Below, piece after piece: positions 24,218 to 33,226 of a stretch of 64,000 nucleotides of DNA. Under the pieces are notes generated by a model that made no database searches, was not told the origin of the DNA, and saw only the letters and a program-made list of their open reading frames with translations. Location: positions 11,045 through 75,044 of the forward strand of contig JADLFG010000019.1 in assembly GCA_020845695.1 (NCBI GenBank), in the 5' to 3' direction. This DNA comes from Thermoleophilia bacterium (GTDB lineage Bacteria; Actinomycetota; Thermoleophilia; Gaiellales; Gaiellaceae). A program made the translations under genes and the position numbers. Numbering within the stretch: the first letter of the stretch is position 1; every line of letters starts with the position of its first letter.

Positions 24218-24511
24218 CTACCGCTCGCGCATGAACCCCTGCCGCGCGGCCGAGACCAGCGCGACGGCCTCCGGGAAGAGGACACGCATCGCGTCGCGCA
24301 GCGCGAGCGCCTGCTCGTCGACCGAGCCGGACACGGCGATCCGCTGGAGCGCGGCGCCGGTCAGCTCGACCGCGGTGTTCAGGGTCAGCGTCGCGAACTG
24401 CTCGCGCTGGGACTCCTGCATCGCCTCGGTCTGGCGCTCGGCGAACTCGCGCAGGCCGCGCATCAGCTCCTCGGGGTCGCCTCCGAACGGGAATCCGAAC
24501 CCGCCTTCCAT
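24218..24511 (-). CDS. Hypothetical protein, 97 residues
   Basis: No family recognised. The N-terminus is Gly/Phe-rich (MEGGFGFPFGGDPEELMRGL) and the rest is helical, with FAERQTEAMQESQREQFATLTLNTAVELTGAAL and a final QALALRDAMRVLFPEAVALV. It looks like a small helical bundle. ATG 24511 has AAAGGAG five bases upstream, one of the clearest ribosome binding sites here. It follows the 186-residue gene at 24522 by ten bases and is probably in one operon with it. Confidence 0.72.
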   Translation of the reverse strand: MEGGFGFPFGGDPEELMRGLREFAERQTEAMQESQREQFATLTLNTAVELTGAALQRIAVSGSVDEQALALRDAMRVLFPEAVALVSAARQGFMRER

Positions 24512-24521
24512 CCGGCTCCTT

Positions 24522-25082
24522 TCACCGGCCCCGCGTGAGGGGCAGCTTGTGGTTTCGCAGCACATCCGACGCTAGCGCTTCGACGGCGCCGGCGCCGGCC
24601 ATCATCGCGGCCGCGAACGGCGAGCTTCCGAGCTCGCCGAGCGCCCGCTCGAGCGCGACGGCCGCCGTCCCGATCGCGTCGAGGTAGGCCGGGCTGGCGA
24701 CGCGGGACCCGGGCGCGAGCACGCGCGCGAGCTCCGCCGCCGCGGCCGCGGCGGCCTCGAGCCCGTGGGGTCGCTCGGAGCGGGCGAGCTCCGCGAGCCG
24801 GGCGCGCAGCGCGGGGAGGTCGCCACCGCCGGCGCTCTCCTCGGCAAGCTCGCACAACCCCACGACCGAGGCGACTTCCCGCACGATCGCCCGCTCCGTC
24901 ACCGGCTCCCGGTTGGCCATGAGCACGAGCCAGGTCAGCACGCCGTCGCGACGGTAGGCGCACAGGTAGGCGCGGAGGCCGGTGCCGGGCTCCGCGGCGA
25001 CGACGCCAGCGAGCTCCTCGCCCGGACCGAGAAAGGCACGCGCCGCCTCGGCGACGGCGCCGAGCTCGTCCTCCAGGGCCAT
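24522..25082 (-). CDS. Hypothetical protein, 186 residues
   Basis: Not recognised. The N-terminal 75 residues look like an alpha/beta sensor-like fold (GEELAGVVAAEPGTGLRAYLCAYRRD, then LTWLVLMANREPVTERAIVREV). The rest is Ala-rich helix. ATG 25082 lies 7 nt after a TATCCT -10 (25095-25090), so the message is probably leaderless. It is divergent from the coiled-coil gene and upstream of the 97-residue gene; these three may form one functional group. Confidence 0.72.
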   Translation of the reverse strand: MALEDELGAVAEAARAFLGPGEELAGVVAAEPGTGLRAYLCAYRRDGVLTWLVLMANREPVTERAIVREVASVVGLCELAEESAGGGDLPALRARLAELARSERPHGLEAAAAAAAELARVLAPGSRVASPAYLDAIGTAAVALERALGELGSSPFAAAMMAGAGAVEALASDVLRNHKLPLTRGR

Positions 25083-25089
25083 CGCGGCA

Positions 25090-25141
25090 AGGATAGCCGG
25101 CCGGCCGCGCGCCGCCCGCGCGCCGCCCGTGGGCCTACCAT
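25090..25141. promoter_or_regulatory. Divergent leaderless promoters
   Basis: TATCCT on the minus strand (25095-25090, 7 nt before ATG 25082) and TACCAT on the plus strand (25136-25141, 6 nt before ATG 25148). Confidence 0.6.
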
Positions 25142-25147
25142 GCCGCC

Positions 25148-26500
25148 ATGGTCGTGGCCGTCGAGATCGTGCTCGCCGCCGGCATCGCCGCCGTCGCGCT
25201 CGCTTTCGCGGGGGTCGCGACCGGCCGGGCGCCGGAGCGGGCGCTGCGATGGCTCGCGGCCCTGCTCACCGCCGTCGCCGGCGCCGCCGCCGTCGTGGTG
25301 GCCGTCGCGCTCGGCACCGATCGCTGGGACTGGGAGCCGCTCGCCGTCGCCTGCGGCGGTCTCGCCGCGGCCGCCGCCGCGGCCGCCGGCGCCTTCGGTC
25401 TCGCCCGCGCGCTCGACCGTGTCCGGGCGGTGGAGCAGGCTGGCGAGCGAGCGCTCGAGCGTCTGCACGGGACGATCGAGGAGCATGCGCTGCGCCGGGC
25501 GAAAGAGCTCGAGCACACGCTGGCGCGGGAGCGCGCCGAGACCCTGCATCTGATCGCCGAGCAGGAGCGGGCGCTGCGGGAGGAGCGGCGGGCCGAGGCA
25601 CGGGCGCAGGCGGAGCAGGCGCACGCGGGGCTGCTGCAGGAGGTGGCGGAGACCCAGGAGCGGCTGGAGCGGCGCCTCTCGACCTGGAGCTCCGACCTGG
25701 AGCGGGCCCAGCAGCACCTGAAGGCGCGGCTCGAGGAGCTGATCCGCAAGCAGGCCGAGGCGCTCCAGGGGCACGAGGCGCGGCTCTCCGAGCACGCCAC
25801 CGAGGTGGCCGGCCTCGAGGCTGTTCAGCGCCAGGCAATCGCGAAGCTGGGCGCCGAGCTCGAGCACGCGCTCGCCGGGGCGCTCGAGGAGATGCACGTG
25901 GAGATCGAGACGCACGCGGCGGAGCGGCGACGAGCTCTGCACGAGGTGAGCGAGCGCCTGCGCGCCCGCGAGCGCTCGATGCGGGAGCAGATCCAGCGGG
26001 AGGAGGTCGAGGTGCGGGCGCAGCTCGCCCAGCAGCTCGAGGAGGTCGAGCGCCGCCAGCTCGAGTCGCTCGAGCGCTCGGTCGACCGCGCGGTGATCCG
26101 GCTCGGCGAGGAGGCCGAGCGCCGGTTCGACGTCCAGCTCCGCGAGTCGCGGGAGCGCACCGCGGAGCGGCTCGGCCGCGAGCTCGAGCTCCAGATGGAG
26201 ACCTTCACCCGCGGGGCGGAGCAGGAGGTCGCCGCCCGGATCACCGACGCGACCCAGGTCGCGGCGGCGAAGCTCCAGCGCCAGCTCGACGACGTCGTGC
26301 GCGCGGCCGAGGCTCAGACCGCGATCTCGAACGAGCGGATCCAGGAGCTGGCCGCACGGCTCGAGCGCTCGCTCGAGGCCGCGCACGGGCGCCTGGCCGA
26401 GTTCGAGGCCAACATCGAGCTCGAGCTGGCCCAGAAGCTGGCCGGGATCGAGCGCGCGTCGAGAGCCGCCGAGCAGGCCGCCGAGCGCGAGCGGACCTGA
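25148..26500 (+). CDS. Membrane-anchored long coiled-coil protein
   Basis: The 450-residue protein begins with three hydrophobic segments (about residues 1-25, 33-55 and 63-87), then a nearly unbroken charged helix from about 95 to the end (for example RAETLHLIAEQERALREERR and QIQREEVEVRAQLAQQLEEV). The heptad-like pattern predicts a coiled coil of some 350 residues in the cytosol. There is no SMC or ATPase motif. Such proteins often organise cell envelope or chromosome positions; the role here is unknown. ATG 25148 is 6 nt after TACCAT. It is followed by the small gene at 26573 after 72 bases. Confidence 0.78.
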   Translation: MVVAVEIVLAAGIAAVALAFAGVATGRAPERALRWLAALLTAVAGAAAVVVAVALGTDRWDWEPLAVACGGLAAAAAAAAGAFGLARALDRVRAVEQAGERALERLHGTIEEHALRRAKELEHTLARERAETLHLIAEQERALREERRAEARAQAEQAHAGLLQEVAETQERLERRLSTWSSDLERAQQHLKARLEELIRKQAEALQGHEARLSEHATEVAGLEAVQRQAIAKLGAELEHALAGALEEMHVEIETHAAERRRALHEVSERLRARERSMREQIQREEVEVRAQLAQQLEEVERRQLESLERSVDRAVIRLGEEAERRFDVQLRESRERTAERLGRELELQMETFTRGAEQEVAARITDATQVAAAKLQRQLDDVVRAAEAQTAISNERIQELAARLERSLEAAHGRLAEFEANIELELAQKLAGIERASRAAEQAAERERT

Positions 26501-26572
26501 GCCTCGCGGGGGGCGATCAGCGAACTTTTCCGCGCAGGGTTCGTCGTAGCGAGCGAGAACCCCGAGACCGTC

Positions 26573-26773
26573 ATGGAAGAGACGCAGACCCTCGAGCCGG
26601 AGCACGACGAGCGCCTGAAGGTGCAGAGCTGGCGCCTGCACGTGCTGATCGGGGCCGGATACCCGGTCGAGCTGGCCGAGCGGGTGGCCGAGAGCGACGC
26701 CGACCTGCACGACGCCGTCGAGCTTGTCGAGCAGGGGTGCACGCCCGAGGTCGCGGCGCAGATCCTGCTCTGA
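26573..26773 (+). CDS. Small helical protein, 66 residues (UBA-like appearance)
   Basis: The protein is acidic and helical. The segment LHVLIGAGYPVELAERVAES, then DLHDAVELVEQGCTPEVAAQIL, has the three-helix rhythm and GYP turn of UBA-like folds; this is a visual resemblance only. It lies between the coiled-coil gene and xseA. The following 202 bases (26774-26975) hold no gene that I can support. Confidence 0.65.
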   Translation: MEETQTLEPEHDERLKVQSWRLHVLIGAGYPVELAERVAESDADLHDAVELVEQGCTPEVAAQILL

Positions 26774-26975
26774 CCGCGGGGACTCGCCGGCGCGGCCGCC
26801 CCCCGCCCGGCCGAGCGCTCCTCGCGACGCTCGAGCCTCGCTCTCGCACGCGCCGCGGGCGGCGGTCGTCGTCCTGTCGGCCGGGGCCCGGCCGGTCGGC
26901 CGGCCGGGGCTGCGGCTGCTCGCGACGCTCGGCGCGGAGCCGGCCCGCCGGGGGCGGGCACGCTAGGCTCCGCCG

Positions 26976-28193
26976 GTGAAGATCGAGCCGCTCCTGTACG
27001 GCGATCGCAAGGTTTACCGGGTCTCCGGCTTCAACCGCGGCGTCGACTACTGGCTCCGCAAGCTGGGCGCGCGCTGGGTCGAGGGCGAGGTGACGGAGCT
27101 GCGCCGGCAGGACACGTGGCGGTCGACCTACTTCACGCTCAAGGACCCCGAGGACGGCTCGTCGCTGCCGGCGCACATGCCGAGAGACGCGTTCGACGCG
27201 CTCGGGCTGGAGCTCGCGGACGGCGCCCTCGTGCACGTGCACGGCCAGGTTGAGCTGTGGGCGAAGCGGGGCGAGCTGCGGTTTCGCGCCGACGCGATCG
27301 AGCCGGTCGGCCTGGGCGAGGTGCTGCTACGGCTCGAGCGGCTGAAGCGACAGCTCGCCGCCGAGGGGCTGTTCGACGTGGAGCGCAAGCGCCCGCTTCC
27401 CTACCTGCCGACGCTGATCGGGCTCGTCACCGGCAGCGACGCCGCGGCGAGACGGGACGTGCTCGCGACGATCCGCGGTCGCTTCCCGCCGGCCAGGATC
27501 CTGGTGGCCGAGACGATCGTAACCGGGCCGCGAGCGCCGCTCGCGATCACGAGCGCCCTGAACGCGGTCTGCGAGGCCGGCGCGGACGTGATCGTGCTCG
27601 CCCGCGGCGGCGGCAGCTTCGACGACCTGCTCGCGTTCAGCGACGAGCGGCTGGTCCGCGCCGTAGCCGCCTGCCCCGTGCCGGTCGTGTCGGCCGTTGG
27701 GCACGAGCGGGACGTGCCGCTCTGCGATCTCGCGGCCGACGCGCGGGCGTCGACGCCGACCGCGGCCGCGCGGCTGGTCGTGCCCGACTGGGCGGAGCTG
27801 CTCGAGCAGCTGGCGGTGCTGCGCGGAGCCGTCGGGACCGCCGCGAGGCGGCGGGTCGAGCGCGCCGCGAGCGAGCTCGCGCGCGACCGGCTTCGGCTCG
27901 TGCGGGCCCCCGCGCTCCTGCTCGAGCGCAAGCGCTCGGCGCTCGCCGCCGACCGCGCCCGGCTCGAGCGCGCGCCGGCCCTGCTCGTGGAGCGGGCGCG
28001 GGGCCGCCTCGACGTCGCCGCCGGCCGCCTGCGCGCGCTCTCGCCGCAGGCGACGCTGGCGCGCGGCTACGCGGTCGTCCGCCGGCGCGGCGCCGTTGTC
28101 AGGGCCGCGGCTGAGCTATCTGCCGGCGAGCGCGTCGACGTGCAGGTCGCGTCCGGCGGCTTCGGCGCCGTCGTCGAGTCGGTGCGGCCGTGA
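26976..28193 (+). CDS. xseA: Exodeoxyribonuclease VII large subunit
   Basis: XseA forms the catalytic body of exonuclease VII, which degrades single-stranded DNA into oligonucleotides. The 405-residue protein has an N-terminal OB fold (ARWVEGEVTELRRQ, TYFTLKDPED), the catalytic core (LIGLVTGSDAAARRDVL, VIVLARGGGSFDDLLAFSDE, PVVSAVGHERDVPLCDLAADARASTPTAAA) and a helical C-terminus ending at GYAVVRRRG. GTG 26976 is 6 nt after a TAGGCT -10. xseB overlaps by four bases. Confidence 0.95.
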   Translation: MKIEPLLYGDRKVYRVSGFNRGVDYWLRKLGARWVEGEVTELRRQDTWRSTYFTLKDPEDGSSLPAHMPRDAFDALGLELADGALVHVHGQVELWAKRGELRFRADAIEPVGLGEVLLRLERLKRQLAAEGLFDVERKRPLPYLPTLIGLVTGSDAAARRDVLATIRGRFPPARILVAETIVTGPRAPLAITSALNAVCEAGADVIVLARGGGSFDDLLAFSDERLVRAVAACPVPVVSAVGHERDVPLCDLAADARASTPTAAARLVVPDWAELLEQLAVLRGAVGTAARRRVERAASELARDRLRLVRAPALLLERKRSALAADRARLERAPALLVERARGRLDVAAGRLRALSPQATLARGYAVVRRRGAVVRAAAELSAGERVDVQVASGGFGAVVESVRP

Positions 28194-28417
28194 CCGAGCC
28201 CACGTTCGAGGAGGCGCGCGCGGAGCTCGAACGGATCGTGGCGCGGCTCGAGAGCGGCGAGGCGGAGCTCGAGGACGCGGTCTCGCTGTGGGAGCGCGGC
28301 GAGGAGCTCTACCGGATCTGCGTGGCGAAGCTCGACGCAGCCCAGGGGCGGGTCGACGAGCTCGCCCGGCGGGAGGAGCCGGACGCGCCGGACGGGCCGG
28401 AGGGTGCCGCTCCCTGA
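28190..28417 (+). CDS. xseB: Exodeoxyribonuclease VII small subunit
   Basis: XseB is the small helical subunit bound around XseA. The 75-residue protein has the family sequence TFEEARAELERIVARLESGE, then LEDAVSLWERGEELYRICVAKLDAAQGRV. Its start overlaps the xseA stop (GTGA), giving coupled synthesis. The extra C-terminal tail is acidic. The 129 bases after it hold only the ferritin promoter. Confidence 0.95.
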   Translation: MTEPTFEEARAELERIVARLESGEAELEDAVSLWERGEELYRICVAKLDAAQGRVDELARREEPDAPDGPEGAAP

Positions 28418-28533
28418 TGGCCGGGCGCCTCGCCGCCGCGCTGTACGAGCGCGGCTCGCGCTCGCCGGGGCGCCGTCCTGGGTGCGACTCGCCGTCACCG
28501 ACGTGGCTGTTCGGACCGGCGGCGGGCCGCTGG

Positions 28534-28539
28534 TACAGT
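28534..28539 (+). promoter_or_regulatory. Leaderless -10 of the ferritin gene
   Basis: TACAGT, 7 nt before ATG 28547. No iron-box-like palindrome is seen nearby. Confidence 0.6.
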
Positions 28540-28546
28540 GAGTCGC

Positions 28547-29083
28547 ATGGCCAAGAGGACATTTCCCCAGGCTCTGAACGAGCACATCGGGCGTGAGTTC
28601 GCCGCCTCCCAGCAGTACGTCGCGATCGCCGTCCACTACGACGCGGAGGCGCTGCCGCATCTCGCGGCGCACTTCTACCGCCAGGCGGTTGAGGAGCGAA
28701 ACCACGCGATGATGATGGTGCAGTACCTGCTCGACGCGGGGCTGCCGGTCACGATCCCGGGCGTGGGCGCGCCGAAGGCGACGTTCGCGGACGCGATCGA
28801 GCCGGTCGCGCTCGCGCTCGAGCAGGAGCGCCAGGTGACCGAGCAGATCACGGAGCTCGCGCGCCTCGCGCGTGCGGAGGACGACCTCGTCGCCGAGCAG
28901 TTCCTCCGGTGGTTCCTGAAGGAGCAGCTCGAGGAAGTCTCGAGCATGTCCCAGCTGCTTGCGACGGTCGAGCGAGCGGCCAAGGTGAGCCTGCTGCTCG
29001 CCGAGCAGCAGCTCGTCAGCACCCAGGTCGGCGACGGCGGCGTCGACGCGGACGCGCCGGCCGCGGCGGGCGGCGCCCTGTAG
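28547..29083 (+). CDS. Ferritin (non-haem, bacterial type)
   Basis: The 178-residue four-helix protein stores iron. Ferroxidase ligands fit the helices GREFAASQQYVAIAVHYDAE, FYRQAVEERNHAMMMVQYLL and QVTEQITELARLA, then LRWFLKEQLEEVSSM. The Glu and His pairs (EERNH and EQLEE) are in the expected order. ATG 28547 is chosen over an in-frame GTG at 28538 because the latter lies inside the -10. The gene is convergent with glycerate kinase. Confidence 0.92.
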   Translation: MAKRTFPQALNEHIGREFAASQQYVAIAVHYDAEALPHLAAHFYRQAVEERNHAMMMVQYLLDAGLPVTIPGVGAPKATFADAIEPVALALEQERQVTEQITELARLARAEDDLVAEQFLRWFLKEQLEEVSSMSQLLATVERAAKVSLLLAEQQLVSTQVGDGGVDADAPAAAGGAL

Positions 29084-29084
29084 G

Positions 29085-30086
29085 TCAGCGCCGCAGGGCG
29101 GCGAGGAGCCGGCCGAGCGCCTCGCCGAGCGCCTCCAGGTCGGCCCGCGAGCGGCCGGGACCGCCGCCGAGCGGGAGCACCGCGGTCGCGCCGAGCTCAT
29201 GGAGCGCGGCCACGCCGCCCCTGACGGCGCCGCCGAAGACGACGCAGGGGACACCGGCCGCGGCGCACGCCGCGGCGACGGCGCCGGGGAGCTTCCCCGC
29301 CGCCGAGGTCTCGTCGACCCGCCCCTCGCCGGTGACGGCGAGCGCCGCGCCGGCGATGCGCTGCGGGAAGCCGACGGCGTCGAGCACGAGCCGGGCGCCC
29401 GGCACGAGGTCGGCGCCGAGCGCGGCGAGGGCGGCGCCGAGCCCGCCGGCAGCGCCGGCGCCCGGGCGATCCCGGTGGGGTTGCAGCTCCGGCATCGCCG
29501 CGAGCCGCCGCTCGAGCTCCTCGACCTGCCCGGGCGTCGCCCCCTTCTGGGGCCCGAAGACGCGGGCGGCACCCAGCTCGCCGAGCAGCGGGTTCGTGAC
29601 GTCGCAGGCGGCGCGGAGCCGGACGCCGGCGAGGCCGCGCCCGGTGAGCGTCCGGCGCAGACCCGAGCCGCCGTCGACGGTGGCGCTGCCGCCGAGCGTG
29701 ACGAGGATCTCGCGCGCGCCGCCGGCGGCGGCGGCGAGCAGGAGCTGGCCGAGGCCGGCGGAGTCGGCGCGGAGCGGGTCGAACTCCGAGGCGTCGAGGC
29801 GCGAGAGCCCGATCGCCTCCGCCGACTCGACGACCGCGCGCCCGTCCGCGAGCAGCGCGAAGCGGGCCTCGACCTCGCGGCCGAGCGGGTCGGCGACGCG
29901 GGCGGCGCGCCACTCGCCACCGAGCGCGGCGAGCAGCGCCGCGGCCGTGCCCTCGCCCCCGTCGGCGAGCGGGAGCTCGTCCGCCTCGAGCCCGGGAATT
30001 CGGCGGACGCCCGCGGCGAGCGCCGCCGCGGCGTCAGCCGCGGGTAGCGACCCCTTCAGCTTGTCCGGGCAGCAGACGACCCTCAT
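29085..30086 (-). CDS. Glycerate kinase (GarK/GlxK type)
   Basis: The 333-residue enzyme phosphorylates D-glycerate, feeding photorespiratory-type or sugar-acid catabolism into glycolysis. Family markers are CCPDKLKGSLPAADAA, ELPLADGGEGT, VTLGGSATVDGGSGL, GAARVFGPQKGATP, AGAAGGLGAAL and VTGEGRVDETSAAGK. It starts 18 bases after the flippase gene stop on the same strand, so it may be the last gene of the LOG-glycosyltransferase-flippase operon. No other glycerate gene is near. Confidence 0.94.
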   Translation of the reverse strand: MRVVCCPDKLKGSLPAADAAAALAAGVRRIPGLEADELPLADGGEGTAAALLAALGGEWRAARVADPLGREVEARFALLADGRAVVESAEAIGLSRLDASEFDPLRADSAGLGQLLLAAAAGGAREILVTLGGSATVDGGSGLRRTLTGRGLAGVRLRAACDVTNPLLGELGAARVFGPQKGATPGQVEELERRLAAMPELQPHRDRPGAGAAGGLGAALAALGADLVPGARLVLDAVGFPQRIAGAALAVTGEGRVDETSAAGKLPGAVAAACAAAGVPCVVFGGAVRGGVAALHELGATAVLPLGGGPGRSRADLEALGEALGRLLAALRR

Positions 30087-30104
30087 CGGAGCCGGGCGGG
30101 CGCG

Positions 30105-31208
30105 CTAGACGCCGGCCCTGGAGGAGACGCGGGCCTCGGCCCGCGGCGCCGGACGGCCGGCCGAGCGGGCCTCGGCGTCGAGCTCCTCGAGCCCTTCCTC
30201 GACGTCGCCCGGGGTGACGCGCCTGATCTGCTTCAGCATCGCGAACGAGATCCCCTCGCGGGCGAGGAAGACGAGGCCGAGCCCCACCCCGACAGCCACG
30301 TCGATCGCCTGGAGGCCGATCCCGTAGGCGAAGCCATGCTGGTAGGCGACGCCGTAGGGGACGAGCGCGAGCGCGACGCCCGCCTGGAAGAGACCGACGC
30401 TGCCGGGCCAGAGCGGGAACGCGAGCGCGACGCTGGCGACGAGCAGGACGAGCCCGGCGGCGGCCAGCGACGCCTCGATCTGGAACGCCCTGAACGTGAA
30501 GTAGATGGCGACGAGCTGCGCGGTCCAGCCGAGGACCTGCAGGACGGCCGTGGCGGCGGCGGGGCCGGGCGCGCGCAGGATGCCGAGGCCGGCGACCGCC
30601 ATGTGCCAGAGCCTGCGAACCCGCCCGAGAGCGCTTCCGCCCTGGTGCTCGCGCAGGCGGTGGCGCCACGCGAGCGCGGCCGCGCCTACGAAGAGCGCGA
30701 GCGAGATGCCGAGCACGATCTCGACGCCCGGGACGGCCCAGGACGGGATGCGGGCGGTGGCGAGCACGTAGCAGACGAGCGCGACCGTGGCCGGGACGTC
30801 GAAGAGGCGATGGGCGAACGAGGCGCCGAACAGCGCCGGCCAGTTCGAGCTTCTGTGAGGGACGTGCCGGGTGAGCACGGCGGCCCGCCCGACGTCGCCG
30901 ACCCGGCCGGGGAGGATGGCGTTGCCGAGCAGGCCGACGCAGAACGCCGAGAAGACGTGCCGGCGGCTGGGGTGCGGCGGCGGCAGCGCCTGGCCGAGCA
31001 CCACCCGCCAGGCGTAGGCGCGCGAGGCGACCGAGAGCAGGTTGGCGCCGATCGCCGCCGCGACCCAGGCCCACGCGACCTCGGTGAAAGCGTTGCCGAC
31101 GACGTGGAGGTCGGGCGCCCGCCAGACGAGCACGGCCGCGACGGCGGCGAGCAGCGGCGCGAGCAGCGCGACGCGGCCGCGGCGGGTGTGTAGGAGCCAG
31201 GCGCTCAC
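30105..31208 (-). CDS. Flippase-like membrane protein (LPG synthase/AglD domain family)
   Basis: The 367-residue protein has about eight transmembrane helices and the family segments ANLLSVASRAYAWRVVLGQ, FCVGLLGNAILPGRVGDVGRA and FPLWPGSVGLFQAGVALAL. The family includes membrane proteins that flip or transfer lipid-linked groups. A cytosolic charged tail of about 45 residues ends the protein. GTG 31208 overlaps the glycosyltransferase stop (GTGA), so it probably handles the lipid product of that enzyme. Confidence 0.85.
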   Translation of the reverse strand: MSAWLLHTRRGRVALLAPLLAAVAAVLVWRAPDLHVVGNAFTEVAWAWVAAAIGANLLSVASRAYAWRVVLGQALPPPHPSRRHVFSAFCVGLLGNAILPGRVGDVGRAAVLTRHVPHRSSNWPALFGASFAHRLFDVPATVALVCYVLATARIPSWAVPGVEIVLGISLALFVGAAALAWRHRLREHQGGSALGRVRRLWHMAVAGLGILRAPGPAAATAVLQVLGWTAQLVAIYFTFRAFQIEASLAAAGLVLLVASVALAFPLWPGSVGLFQAGVALALVPYGVAYQHGFAYGIGLQAIDVAVGVGLGLVFLAREGISFAMLKQIRRVTPGDVEEGLEELDAEARSAGRPAPRAEARVSSRAGV

Positions 31209-32349
31209 GCGGCGGCCGCCACCTCGGCCGGAGCGGCGCCGGTCAGCGACTCGTAGATGTCCGCGAGGCGAGCGGCGACCCGCTCCCAGGCGTAGCGCTC
31301 GGCCGCGATCTCCCTGCCGCGGGCGCCGAGCGAGCGGCGGCGCGCCTCGTCCTCGAGGAGCTCGACGAGCGCCGCTCCGAGCGCGCCGGGGTCTCCCGGT
31401 GGGACGAGGATCCCCGTCTCGGGCCCGGCGACCTCGCGGTAGCCGTCGATGTCGGAGGCGACGACCGGGGTGGCGGACGCGAACGCCTGCGTCAGCACCA
31501 TGCCGAAGCTCTCCCGCCCGGTGGCCGGGGCGGCGAGCACCCTGGCCGCGGCGACCTCCTCGCGCAGCGCCTCGGTGGGGATGACGCCGAGCACGTCGAT
31601 CCCGTCGGACTCGGAGACGCCGAGCCGGCGCATGAGAAAGCGTACCTGGAGCGGGTCGGCGCCGATCACGCGCAGCCGGGCGCCGGTGCGGGCCCGGACG
31701 GCCGGCCAGGCGCGCAGGAGCACGTGCAGGCCCTTGCGGGGCTCGTGCCGGCCGACGAAGACGACCCGGTCGAGCCGCCCGCCCGGGTCGGCTCGCGGCG
31801 GCAGGAAGACGCCGTTGGGAATGACCTCGAACGGGCCGCCGAGCCACGGCTCGGCGGCGGCACGGGCGGCCTCCGAGACGGCGATGCGGTAGTCGATGCG
31901 GGGGACGAGGACACCCCAGAACAGGTGTCCCCAGAACCACCAGCGACCACCGGCCGCGTGGGAGGTGGTGACGATCGGGCAGGAGGCGCCGTAGAGGGCG
32001 TACTGGGAGAGGATCGGGGCCAGCGGCTCGTGGACGTGCACGACGTCGAACCGCTCGCGGCGGAAGACCCGCCTCAGGCGCGGGATCGCGCTCGGGGAGA
32101 GCACGATGTTCGAGAGGGAGGCGTTCGCGGGGATGATCACGGTGCGCCCGACCGGGATCACGTGCGCGGGCGGTGGCGTGTGCCGCCCGGCGCGCGGGTG
32201 CAGGAGCCGGGTTTGCAGGCCGGGCGGGTCGTTGCCGATCACGATCCGGGCGTCATGGCCGAGCGCCGCGAGCGCGCGCGCCTGGTTCTCGGCGTGCTCG
32301 ACGACGCCACCCCAGTAGGACCACGAGAACGGGACGACGATGCCGATCT

Positions 32350-32353
<4 letters not shown>
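31205..32353 (-). CDS. Glycosyltransferase, GT4 family
   Basis: The 382-residue GT-B enzyme transfers a sugar from a nucleotide sugar. It has the N-terminal PFSWSYWGGVVEHAENQARAL donor/acceptor loop, DVVHVHEPLAPILSQYAL, SEAARAAAE, EVIPNGVFLPP, FVGRHEPRKGLHVLL and the GRESFGMVLTQAFASATPVVASDIDGYRE signature with the EX7E glutamates. It resembles PimA-type mannosyltransferases, so the acceptor may be phosphatidylinositol; that is inference. GTG 32353 overlaps the LOG gene stop. A weak CATACT lies 8 nt upstream. Confidence 0.92.
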
Positions 32354-33030
<677 letters not shown>

Positions 33031-33149
33031 GCGTCTCCCCAATGGTACGCGGACTCAAGGCCGGGCCGGCCGCTGCCGATAGGGGCCGTGAGGGACTTCC
33101 TCTCCTGCGGGCCGGGAGATGACGGCAACCAGATCCTGTCCGCAGCGGA

Positions 33150-33186
33150 GGGGGCGGCGGCGACTCATATCCTCGCCGCCGCCCCC
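33150..33186. promoter_or_regulatory. Perfect 14-bp hairpin in the LOG/adenosine deaminase divergent region
   Basis: GGGGGCGGCGGCGA (33150-33163) pairs with TCGCCGCCGCCCCC (33173-33186) across a 9-nt loop. It lies between two genes pointing away from each other, so it is not an ordinary terminator. It sits directly upstream of the expected -35 region of the adenosine deaminase gene. Confidence 0.55.
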
Positions 33187-33226
33187 CTCCTCTCCCCCCG
33201 AGGCGCGCCGCTAGACTCGCCGCTCA

